Shown here piece after piece: positions 15,164-22,876 of a stretch of 23,349 nt of DNA. Each line of letters begins with the position of its first letter. Position 1 is the stretch's first letter. The translations under genes and the position numbers were made by a program. The notes beneath the pieces were generated by a model. The model saw nothing but the letters and a program-made list of their open reading frames with translations, searched no databases and was not told the origin of the DNA. Location: NCBI GenBank assembly GCA_002501085.1, contig DLRL01000061.1, positions 1 through 23,349 of the forward strand, given 5' to 3'. Source of the stretch: Gemmatimonadales bacterium UBA7889 (GTDB lineage Bacteria > Gemmatimonadota > Gemmatimonadetes > Longimicrobiales > Gaopeijiaceae).

Positions 15164-16081
15164 CTAATGATCCATTGGTGAAGTCCGGGTAAGGACAGCA
15201 GTCACCAAAAGCACTGCGTGGGCGAAAAGTATTTCGAGCGCTGCACTCTTCCTCATCGCTAGGGGTCCATGTACATCCGAAAGACGAGGTGTGATACGTC
15301 GCCAATTCAGGAACCCGATTAATAGCACGACAAAAACGAGGGCGAGTTTCACGATCAAAGTCTTACCATACGAAGTCGTGATTAGCGCGCTGAGCGAAGG
15401 AAGGTGCATCCACGCTGCCAATGTCCCCGTCAGCAACAAGACTACCACGGCAGGTAATGCTATACGTGAGAACACGGGGACGAGCTCCGGCAATAATGTA
15501 TAATCGGGTGATTGAGTCTGTTTTCTCCACGAGTGTTCTGAGAGGAGCACCAACGTTAGTCCACCAATCCAAACCCCTGCAGCACTCACATGCATCAGAT
15601 CTCCGGGGATACTTATCCATCGGAGTCCCTCTGTTCCGTTTGCATGACCCGTCAGTGCAGGAAATACACTCAAGGCTAGCGTTAATAAGGCAGCTATGAC
15701 CCACCCGGCCTGCCTAGTCCACTTCAGCGACAGGAAGGTCACCATGACCAGCAGCGAAGCGGCAAATCCGAAAATCCATGTTGTCCCCCAGTTAGTTCCT
15801 AGTGCCAAAAGTTGGGCGTCCTCCGCCCAGGAAGCGAACGGGTCTCGAAATTCTTGGAGCTGCCTCAAGAAGACCAGGCTTAATGCCACCGGAAGAGTGA
15901 CACCGCCCATCTGTCCAAGTCTTATAGCCACACCTAGCGACACCTCAGCATGTGACTCGGATATCGATCTCCCTATATCATGGGGAGGAACGAGAAGCCA
16001 GCGGCCTGTGATCGCACCCCAGCAGGTGACTAGGCCTCCGAAAAGCAGCCATCCTGTGAGGATATCAAGAAGGGGTGTCAC
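15164..16081 (-). CDS. copD: CopD-like copper resistance membrane protein
   Basis: This is a 305-residue protein with about eight membrane segments, of the CopD/PcoD family involved in copper passage across the inner membrane. Seen: GHANG with H146, DLMHVSAAGVWIGGLTLVLL with H164, and a C-terminal half with VPVFSRIALPAVVVLLLTGTLAAWMHL and YGKTLIVKLALVFVVLLIGFLNWRR, all typical of CopD. It starts with GTG at 16081, 9 bases after the CopC-like stop; a GGGG run lies almost against the start codon. The paired CopC-like gene supports the assignment. Transport direction (uptake for cuproenzymes or resistance) cannot be told from sequence. Confidence 0.85.
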   Translation of the reverse strand: MTPLLDILTGWLLFGGLVTCWGAITGRWLLVPPHDIGRSISESHAEVSLGVAIRLGQMGGVTLPVALSLVFLRQLQEFRDPFASWAEDAQLLALGTNWGTTWIFGFAASLLVMVTFLSLKWTRQAGWVIAALLTLALSVFPALTGHANGTEGLRWISIPGDLMHVSAAGVWIGGLTLVLLSEHSWRKQTQSPDYTLLPELVPVFSRIALPAVVVLLLTGTLAAWMHLPSLSALITTSYGKTLIVKLALVFVVLLIGFLNWRRITPRLSDVHGPLAMRKSAALEILFAHAVLLVTAVLTRTSPMDH

Positions 16082-16090
16082 CCCTGTGAC

Positions 16091-16477
16091 TTAGTGAGCA
16101 TCAACAGTGAATGAAAACTCATCCCTAACCACGTGCCCGTCGTCACCAATCCCACGCCATGCGATCATGTATGTACCAGCTGTGAGTTTGTTTTTTGCTT
16201 GCACGCTGTAGCGCTTCTGGTCCTCACTGTCCTGCATAATCGGGCCGGTCTCTAGTAGGTCACCTGCGGGATTAATCAATCGTATTCCCACGGAATTATC
16301 CTGTGGAATTTGCGTGAACCAGAGTTGAACAGCCTCAGGTGAAGGCACACTTGAGTCAGCCTCAGGTATAGATTTTGCCAACCCGAAGTGGATCATATCA
16401 AGGTTCGATGTGCTAGCTGCTGTGGCCCCAGCCGCCACCATGGTAACCAGAGCAAGAACAGCAAGTTTCTTTCTCAT
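16091..16477 (-). CDS. copC: CopC-like periplasmic copper-binding protein
   Basis: This is a 128-residue exported beta-sandwich protein. A signal peptide covers about residues 1-20 (MRKKLAVLALVTMVAAGATA). The mature part has IHFGLAKSIPEADS with H30, VQLWFTQIP, VGIRLINPAGDLL, LTAGTYMIAWRGIGDDGH with D113 and H115, and ends in FSFTVDAH with H128. This is the CopC pattern: a first histidine, then Asp-X-His near the C-terminus. In well-studied CopC the first histidine is the mature N-terminus, but here about nine residues would precede it. A strong AGGAGG lies 5 bases before the ATG. Its neighbour encodes the CopD partner. Confidence 0.85.
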   Translation of the reverse strand: MRKKLAVLALVTMVAAGATAASTSNLDMIHFGLAKSIPEADSSVPSPEAVQLWFTQIPQDNSVGIRLINPAGDLLETGPIMQDSEDQKRYSVQAKNKLTAGTYMIAWRGIGDDGHVVRDEFSFTVDAH

Positions 16478-16490
16478 CCAATCCTCCTAA
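16478..16490 (-). promoter_or_regulatory. Shine-Dalgarno of copC merged with upstream stop codon
   Basis: On the minus strand the MFS stop codon TAG lies inside TTAGGAGG, which serves as the ribosome site 5 bases before the copC ATG. The same arrangement occurs at 15160-15167 before the DAACS gene, where the CopD stop is embedded in TTAGGAGG. Confidence 0.7.
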
Positions 16491-17740
16491 TTCCTCATGG
16501 ACTCCTGAACGCAATATACACGTTGGCTACGCTCTAGGAGAAGAATGCTACAGATCCCACATACTGGACCCGCTGCCAGAAAAGCAAACGCCCACTGCCA
16601 ACCGAATGCACCCACTATTGCGGGCACAGCCTGGATAGTGACCATGGTCACTAGAAAGCCTAGAGAGGTTTGCAACATCAAGGCAGTTCCTATTGAGTCC
16701 TGAGGGGCAACCTCGGTAACTAGTGCGCTAAATTGGGCAGAGTCTGCAACCACAAAGAAGCCCCAAACCCAGGTGAGGCCAACTAGGAAGACAAAGGGGG
16801 CTTGGAACATAACACCGACACTCAAGCAGCATCCCCCACTTATGGCCATCGCCAAATTGACAACGCGATGCCGACCAATGCGGTCCGCTGCTACGCCACC
16901 CCAGATACACCCCAAGGCCCCCGCGGCGATCGTACCAAATACGACTAGATCTATAATCGTATCCGACACCGCTCCGGCCGCTGCAGCGAATAGGAACGCA
17001 GAAATCCAGGTCCACATGGCGTAAAGCTCCCACATGTGTCCTAGATAGCCTCCGGTCGCGAGCATGGTTTCTTTATGCTTCAAAAGCTTTCCGACTCGAC
17101 TCCATTCAAACGCCCGGCTAGGAAAAAGATATGGACCGTCTCGGTAGGCAGTAGCAATCAGGAGGGCCGCAAAAAGTCCGGCAATAGACCCACCAGAGAT
17201 TACAGAGATTGTGTCAGTACCTCCCACCGCCTTGAGCAAATATGGTGTAGCCTTACCCACCGTCAGGGCTCCTACCACAGTGCCAATAGCTAAGCCTCTA
17301 GCCGACAGGAACCAAGTCGAAACCATCTTCATGCCCGGAGGATAAACTCCAGCAAGAAAGAATCCTGTGAGAAAACGTGCTGGCAGGGCTTCATTAAACC
17401 CATCCGCCGTAAGAAGAACGGCGTTCGACGCTGCTGCTAAGAACGCGGAGAGGGCAAAATACCCCCTCGATGGAAGTACATCGGCCAAGTTAAGTATCGC
17501 CCCCAACGCCGTTCCTATGACAAATCCAAGTTGAACAATCGTTGTGAGCCAACCCATCTGGTTGGACGAAAGTGACCATTTGAGTTGTAGTTCTGGACCG
17601 ATTGCAGTTGCGGTCATCCAGGATGTCAACGATAGCAACATCCCAAACGAAACGACGGCCAACATAGTCCATCGGTGGGGATCTTTATCTACATCACCGT
17701 GAACGATCCCCTTTTCCAAGCCTTCCCTTTCCAGACTCAC
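16487..17740 (-). CDS. Major facilitator superfamily transporter
   Basis: This is a secondary transporter with about twelve membrane helices; its substrate is unknown. The cytoplasmic loop after TM2 has LNLADVLPSRGYF in place of a canonical motif A, and the second half has WGGVAADRIGRHRVV, a good motif A repeat. The stretch RFLTGFFLAGVYPPGMKMVSTWF is a typical TM4-TM5 signature. I prefer the GTG at 17740, which overlaps the proline dehydrogenase stop as GTGA. The frame is also open to an ATG at 17770, which would overlap that gene by 34 bases. The operon suggests uptake of amino acids or peptides, or export of a copper- or metabolism-related compound; this is only inference. Confidence 0.8.
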   Translation of the reverse strand: MSLEREGLEKGIVHGDVDKDPHRWTMLAVVSFGMLLSLTSWMTATAIGPELQLKWSLSSNQMGWLTTIVQLGFVIGTALGAILNLADVLPSRGYFALSAFLAAASNAVLLTADGFNEALPARFLTGFFLAGVYPPGMKMVSTWFLSARGLAIGTVVGALTVGKATPYLLKAVGGTDTISVISGGSIAGLFAALLIATAYRDGPYLFPSRAFEWSRVGKLLKHKETMLATGGYLGHMWELYAMWTWISAFLFAAAAGAVSDTIIDLVVFGTIAAGALGCIWGGVAADRIGRHRVVNLAMAISGGCCLSVGVMFQAPFVFLVGLTWVWGFFVVADSAQFSALVTEVAPQDSIGTALMLQTSLGFLVTMVTIQAVPAIVGAFGWQWAFAFLAAGPVCGICSILLLERSQRVYCVQESMRN

Positions 17741-18654
17741 GAGCGAAAGAGTTGCTTCGCCACAAACCATACATTTGCAGGCCGCTCAGCTAGACGCCGC
17801 ATATACCAAGGAAACCAAGACGAGCCGTAACTAATCAGCACCCGAACCACGTGCCCTGAGTTGGCTAATCTATGTTGCTCGCGGCGTTCAATGCCGTAAA
17901 GCATCGCAAATTCGTAATCGTCTTTCCCGACACCCAATTCAACTGCCATACGATTCACGGACTCAATCATCCGAGTATCGTGAGTAGCAATCACCGGCCT
18001 TGCCATACCACCATTAAGTCGGGCCTTGAGAAGAATCCTGGAAAGTTGGAGGTAATGCTCATCAACCTGACGTTTAAGGGGATATGCAACTTCTTTGGGT
18101 TCCCTGTATGCGCCCTTTACAAGCCGAATAGATGGATCCAATGGAAGGAGGCTTTCAAGATCATTTTCAGTCCGCCGAAGATATGATTGCAGACATAGAC
18201 CCAGGTTGGTATTCGTAAGCATCACGTTCCTAAAAACTTCCAGTGTCACATCGACGTAGTCAGAACTTTCCATGTCGATCCACACAAGAAATGGAGTGGA
18301 TTCGGCCAGTCGCCTAAGTCTTTCTTGCGCGACCTCTGGCCCGAAGTCCAGACCCAATTGTGTGAGCTTTACCGATATTTCAAGATCAAGCCCGGCTTCA
18401 CTCGCATCCTGCAATGCACCGAGGTATTCATCCAGCACAACATCTGCCTGATCAATCGAATTAAGATTCTCACCAAGCAGAGTGACGAGGGTTCCCATGC
18501 CCTTTGTCGCTAACTCACCGGCCTCTGTGAGAGCTTCTTCCCAGCTCTCCCCAGGCATAAACCGACTGGTAGCTCGCTTGACGAAACCCATTCTCGGCAA
18601 GCGCTCGGCCAGAAAGGGGTTCGTTGAAGCCCAGAGTAGGGCTTTACGCATCAC
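17737..18654 (-). CDS. Proline dehydrogenase (monofunctional)
   Basis: This is the FAD enzyme that oxidises proline to pyrroline-5-carboxylate, the first step of proline use. It has 305 residues, the size of stand-alone bacterial ProDH (Thermus or Bacillus type), without the P5C dehydrogenase half of PutA. Seen: EISVKLTQLGLDFG with K96, WIDMESSDYVDVTL with D127, CLQSYLRRTE, IRLVKGAYREP with R177, K180 and R184, ATHD with H225, EFAMLYGIE, and WYMRRLAERP with Y284, R286 and R287 for substrate binding. It starts at GTG 18654 or the next-codon ATG 18651, with AGGA 7-10 bases upstream. It sits 25 bases after the M55 gene. No P5C dehydrogenase is in the window. Confidence 0.94.
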   Translation of the reverse strand: MMRKALLWASTNPFLAERLPRMGFVKRATSRFMPGESWEEALTEAGELATKGMGTLVTLLGENLNSIDQADVVLDEYLGALQDASEAGLDLEISVKLTQLGLDFGPEVAQERLRRLAESTPFLVWIDMESSDYVDVTLEVFRNVMLTNTNLGLCLQSYLRRTENDLESLLPLDPSIRLVKGAYREPKEVAYPLKRQVDEHYLQLSRILLKARLNGGMARPVIATHDTRMIESVNRMAVELGVGKDDYEFAMLYGIERREQHRLANSGHVVRVLISYGSSWFPWYMRRLAERPANVWFVAKQLFRS

Positions 18655-18679
18655 GTAGTTGTCCTATTAGCTGTTGCGT

Positions 18680-19588
18680 TCAAGCGCTCACGAACCGGTA
18701 CATCAATCGGATCAATCTGTATGCTTCATCCATACTGCGGGCCATATATCTGACCGTGTAGCCATCTACCTTTGACATTCCGGGAATCGATTGGAGCACA
18801 TCTACATGAGTTGTTGACGTGAAGCGCATTTTGATTTCAACGGGCGATCCAAGTTCTAGGGGACTGAACCCGTTACTCTTAAGTCGCTCGAGTGCGACTC
18901 CTGTCATCTCCCCTAACATAGCCCTGACCACATCGGGGTGTCGGAGGCGAGCTGAAGAAGGGGTTTCTGCCGTCTTTGTGGTCACCGTTTCAGATCCGAG
19001 GAGTTGGCCTAATTCAGCTGCAGCGGCTGAATCCCCCGAGACGAGGATCACGGGCACTCCGAGGCTGCCGGCAAATGCCGCATTCATCCCACCTTCGCCT
19101 ACCTCCACATCGTTCAGCCACAAACCTTTGACTGAACCACTCCCCGTGTGAGCAAGAAACCCATCTGGATCACCCGCCTTAGCATGATATCCAATGAAAA
19201 TTACGCCATCGAAGGAGGAGTCCAGCCCCTGCACCATTCCAAGCGGCTTAATAGATCCCTGGATGTAGCTAATCCTAGGATCAAGTTCTCCGTGTAGCAC
19301 ATTCTGATGATCGCCGTGAGAATCATTCACGAGGATATCAGCACTCGGCATGTGTTCGAAAATTGCTCCCACAACTGAGTTGACTTCTTGGGTCATGTAT
19401 TGTCTAGAGGTCTCATAATCCTTACCACCACTACTCGTCATCAATGGAGATCCAACGCCCCCAATCCCCTCTAGGTCAACCGAAATAAAGAGTTTAATTG
19501 ACTCTTGTGAATCGGCTGGAGCGGGAAGCGCCAGGCAAACACCAAGAGTGACTAGGCAGCCCTTCAAAACAAGTGCGTGGAGTTTCAT
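18680..19588 (-). CDS. M55-family D-aminopeptidase (DppA-like), exported
   Basis: This is a zinc peptidase of the DppA family, whose studied member removes D-amino acids from the N-terminus of short peptides. The 302 residues begin with a signal peptide (about 1-27, ending near PAPADSQ). Conserved metal residues are visible: ISVDLEGIGG with D38 and E40, VNDSHGDHQN with H91, IGYHAKAG with H135, and VGEGGMNAA with E165. Bacillus DppA has no signal peptide, so this homologue probably acts outside the cytoplasm. It overlaps the upstream VPS10/BNR gene as ATGA (19585-19588), and proline dehydrogenase follows. The position suggests turnover of peptides or peptidoglycan fragments. Confidence 0.9.
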   Translation of the reverse strand: MKLHALVLKGCLVTLGVCLALPAPADSQESIKLFISVDLEGIGGVGSPLMTSSGGKDYETSRQYMTQEVNSVVGAIFEHMPSADILVNDSHGDHQNVLHGELDPRISYIQGSIKPLGMVQGLDSSFDGVIFIGYHAKAGDPDGFLAHTGSGSVKGLWLNDVEVGEGGMNAAFAGSLGVPVILVSGDSAAAAELGQLLGSETVTTKTAETPSSARLRHPDVVRAMLGEMTGVALERLKSNGFSPLELGSPVEIKMRFTSTTHVDVLQSIPGMSKVDGYTVRYMARSMDEAYRLIRLMYRFVSA

Positions 19589-22500
19589 AATGCACCCCCG
19601 ATAGGTGTATACCCAGATGAGATCAGCGCCGCTCTATAAGCAGCCACACTCCCGTCAGTGATAGCAGCAAGCTCTGATCTTATGGTCTCGGCCGCTGTTA
19701 CTGCTTGATTAATCATGGTTCGGGTATTCTCTGATGGAGCCCCATCTTCACCTGTGATTCTACCAATAGGTTGATCGACAACACTAGCTACGATGTCACC
19801 ACCGCAAGATCCCTGACATTCAGGACCAGTAAATAGACGTTGATTGAGCACACGCAATGCCACCCGAAGGTTCTGCCCTTCTTCCCTTAAATCATCTTCA
19901 TTCTCATCAAGTGTCTCCAACACTCTTTCGACACCAAGCATTAGTCGCTCCAATTCTTCCCTGGCTTCGTCCACGCTCCGTATTATCTCAGCCATCATGA
20001 TCAACGCTTCTCTTTTGGCGAGAAGGTCCTCAATATCTCTTGGATTCCTCGGGTCCCCACTTACCTCCAAGTTCGACCCGGACCAGACATCACCAATTGA
20101 TACCGTGACGGAATAGGTCCCCGGGAAAACACTCATTTGTTCAGGGAATCGCATCGGGTCAGCCCCTCCTCCCGGTCTAAGATCCCAGGAGAATCGAGTC
20201 ACTCCTACGTTGGCGGAAATAGCGCGCGAATAGACGGTATCCCTAGATTCACTAGTTACCGTTACCTGTCCCTGGCCACCTTCTGCCGACCAGAAACTGA
20301 TGAGGGCCCCATTGGGTCGCGTCTCAGCCTGCTGCATCGCATGGCCAGTAGAACGGTAGCCTATAGCTTCTGCGATGTTCACATCGTACGCGGGTGGTGG
20401 GGGAAAAACATGCACTATCGCGTTTTGGACTGTTGAATCTGAGGCAAGCTCACGCAGCGGACGAATGTCATCCAGCACGATCAAAGCGCGCCCATGCGTA
20501 CCCAGAACAAGATCACCATCCCGTGGATGCACAATCAAATCCCTAATCGGTACAGCCGGCACACCAGATGTGTACCTCATCCAACTATCACCACGGTCAA
20601 GGCTTACTCTGAGTCCAAATTCAGTACCGAGGAAAAGTAGGTTTGGATTTTCCGGATCTTCCTCAATCGCATGCACGAATCCGTCAATGTTCTCCGACGA
20701 AAGGGATGCCCACGTCGAACCATAATCTTCAGTGACGTAAACGTGAGGAGTCCAATCACCTCGCCGATGATCTTCAGCGACGAGATAGGCCCTGCCAGGT
20801 TGGTGTTTAGAGGGTTGTACGTCTGGAATCCAGATGCCGTGCGGTAATCCCCCGATGCTGTCTCGCACGTTCTCCCAACTGCTACCTCCATCTCGAGTGA
20901 CCTGCACGTTTCCATCATCTGTACCGACCCAAATAAGGCCTTCCTCTAAGAAACTGGGACCAATTGAGATGATCGTAGTGTGTGTTTCCGCACCCGATGC
21001 ATCGATCGTTAACCCCCCGCTCTCGGAGTGCCGCTGTTTTACTGGATCATCAGTCGTCAGATCCGGGGATATGATCTGCCAACTTCTTCCCTGATCTGTG
21101 CTCTGATGTAGGTATTGGCTCCCAAGGTAGATTTTTTCAGTCTGGAAGGGATCTGAAGTCAATCCTGCATTCCAATTGAATCTGAGTTCATCCCCATCGG
21201 GATGGACTGGCCGAATACTACGCCGGGCCCCAGTCATTTTATCAAAATGCTGGAGGTTACCACCTTGGGACATGGAATACCCAAAGTGATCTGGATCTGA
21301 AAAGTCAGGCATCACGCTGAATCCATCTCCTCCGCCTACCCGGAACCAGTGTGCATTCAGTATGCCTTTATTCTCCCAAACGGTGCTGGGCCCATACCAT
21401 GAACCATTATCCTGCAATCCACCGTAGATATTAAATGGGAAGGCATTATCAACTGATATATGGTAGAACTGAGCCAAAGGAAGATTCTCTACAAAACGCC
21501 AGGTATCCCCACGGTCTGCAGTGAACGCAATTCCTCCATCTTCACCAAGAATCATGTTTTGGGGGTTCTCCGGATCAATCCAAAGCTCATGGACATCCCC
21601 ATGAATGATCTGGCTGGGAACTACGGTCTCCCAATTCCGTCCTTGGTCCTGGCTAACATCAATGGACCCGTGTAATCGGTAGATGCGATTTTCGTTCGCA
21701 GGGTCTACACGGATGTCGGCGTAATAGAACGGACGCGGATTAATCCCTGGATTATCAGAAATTGTTACCCAGTTTCTCCCACCATCATCAGACCGTATGA
21801 GTGCGGATTTTTCCGCCTCCACTAGTGCATAGACTACGTTCGGATTGGATTGCGCTATCGCCAATCCAATCCTTCCCAGCTGACCCCCTGGCAAACCGTC
21901 TTCCGATGTTAGTTGTTCCCACGAGTCTCCACCGTTGTAGGTCACGAATAGTCCTGAACCCTGACCCCCGGACGTGAGGAACCATGGATCTCTCCGGAAC
22001 TCCCACATCGCAGCAAAGAGCTTCTCCGGATTAGAAGGATCCATGACCACATCTGCGATACCACTACGGGGGTTTTGCCAGAGAATCCGATCCCATGTCC
22101 TTCCACCATCAAGCGTACGGTAAAGGCCGCGTTCCTGCCCATCCGACCAGGCGGGTCCCATTACTCCTACATATACGATGTCTGGATCAGTAGGGTGCGT
22201 GATGATCCTGTGGATCCGTTCGGACTGGCGAAGTCCCATCAGTCGCCATGTGTGACCTCCGTCTATTGATTTGAAGAGGCCCCGCCCGACTCCAGCGCTA
22301 TTTCGTGGATTTCCCTCACCCGTGCCGACCCAAATGATATCGGGGTTCGGTTGGAATACGGCGATAGACCCAATGCCTAGAACATCTTGATCATCAAAGA
22401 TAGGAGTCCAACTGATACCGCCGTTTTCAGATCGAAATAGACCGCCCGTTGCACCCCCTACATAGATGATATTCCGGTCGGTTAACGCGACTTCGACGTC

Positions 22501-22638
22501 GGAGACACGGCCACTCATCCCGGCTGGCCCAATCTCTCTCGCTCGCATGCTCCCGAATAGATCGGGACGCTCCTGCGCACCCAGCGACAATCCTGTCAAA
22601 GTGATTACAAGAAAACTCCACAGAAGGCCTTGCTTCAT
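19585..22638 (-). CDS. Secreted VPS10/BNR (Asp-box) repeat protein, sortilin-N-like
   Basis: This is a 1017-residue exported protein of the family often labelled glycosyl hydrolase with WD40/YVTN/BNR-like repeats; no enzymatic activity is established. A signal peptide (about 1-21, ending LSLGAQ) precedes a beta-propeller region. I count eleven Asp-box motifs of the S-X-D-X-G-X-X-W kind, near residues 70, 124, 175, 233, 283, 329, 373, 513, 581, 636 and 679. Conserved VYVGVMG, LQDNGSWYGP and GTHGRALIVLDD also fit. A beta domain (about 775-860) and a charged helical tail (865-1000) with C941 and C945 follow. AGGAG lies 6 bases before the ATG. It is the first gene of the operon. Confidence 0.88.
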   Translation of the reverse strand: MKQGLLWSFLVITLTGLSLGAQERPDLFGSMRAREIGPAGMSGRVSDVEVALTDRNIIYVGGATGGLFRSENGGISWTPIFDDQDVLGIGSIAVFQPNPDIIWVGTGEGNPRNSAGVGRGLFKSIDGGHTWRLMGLRQSERIHRIITHPTDPDIVYVGVMGPAWSDGQERGLYRTLDGGRTWDRILWQNPRSGIADVVMDPSNPEKLFAAMWEFRRDPWFLTSGGQGSGLFVTYNGGDSWEQLTSEDGLPGGQLGRIGLAIAQSNPNVVYALVEAEKSALIRSDDGGRNWVTISDNPGINPRPFYYADIRVDPANENRIYRLHGSIDVSQDQGRNWETVVPSQIIHGDVHELWIDPENPQNMILGEDGGIAFTADRGDTWRFVENLPLAQFYHISVDNAFPFNIYGGLQDNGSWYGPSTVWENKGILNAHWFRVGGGDGFSVMPDFSDPDHFGYSMSQGGNLQHFDKMTGARRSIRPVHPDGDELRFNWNAGLTSDPFQTEKIYLGSQYLHQSTDQGRSWQIISPDLTTDDPVKQRHSESGGLTIDASGAETHTTIISIGPSFLEEGLIWVGTDDGNVQVTRDGGSSWENVRDSIGGLPHGIWIPDVQPSKHQPGRAYLVAEDHRRGDWTPHVYVTEDYGSTWASLSSENIDGFVHAIEEDPENPNLLFLGTEFGLRVSLDRGDSWMRYTSGVPAVPIRDLIVHPRDGDLVLGTHGRALIVLDDIRPLRELASDSTVQNAIVHVFPPPPAYDVNIAEAIGYRSTGHAMQQAETRPNGALISFWSAEGGQGQVTVTSESRDTVYSRAISANVGVTRFSWDLRPGGGADPMRFPEQMSVFPGTYSVTVSIGDVWSGSNLEVSGDPRNPRDIEDLLAKREALIMMAEIIRSVDEAREELERLMLGVERVLETLDENEDDLREEGQNLRVALRVLNQRLFTGPECQGSCGGDIVASVVDQPIGRITGEDGAPSENTRTMINQAVTAAETIRSELAAITDGSVAAYRAALISSGYTPIGGAL

Positions 22639-22643
22639 CAGAT

Positions 22644-22682
22644 GCTCCTAATACGTGTCTTACGAATGCCAGTCATCTGGCA
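22644..22682 (-). promoter_or_regulatory. Ribosome site and leader hairpin of the VPS10/BNR operon
   Basis: AGGAGC (complement of 22644-22649) is placed for translation from the ATG at 22638. Just upstream in the leader is TGCCAG-TCAT-CTGGCA (22667-22682), a perfect 6-pair inverted repeat with a 4-base loop. It may be an operator or an RNA hairpin. The remaining spacer to 22876 has GCGCC-TCC-GGCGC (22718-22730) and two loosely similar stretches near 22713 and 22788, but no clear promoter. Confidence 0.45.
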
Positions 22683-22876
22683 GGCTTCAGATTAGGCTTC
22701 GTTTCACAACGCTGCTAGCGCCTCCGGCGCCCAACAAGTCAGGACGTGATTCATAAAGCCTTCATCTGCTCAAGTGCTTGTGCTAGCCTCCGCGCTGAAC
22801 AACGTGTCCTTAGTGCTTAAGCGGGTCTTTAGATGTTTACTCAAACACCCAATTTAGCTGCGTTCTCGCCCAGGCA

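Noticed and set aside
22720..22810. Possible integron attC-like site (GCCCAAC and nearby repeats)
   Set aside because: No matching GTTRRRY core with proper spacing and no integrase or cassette array was found.
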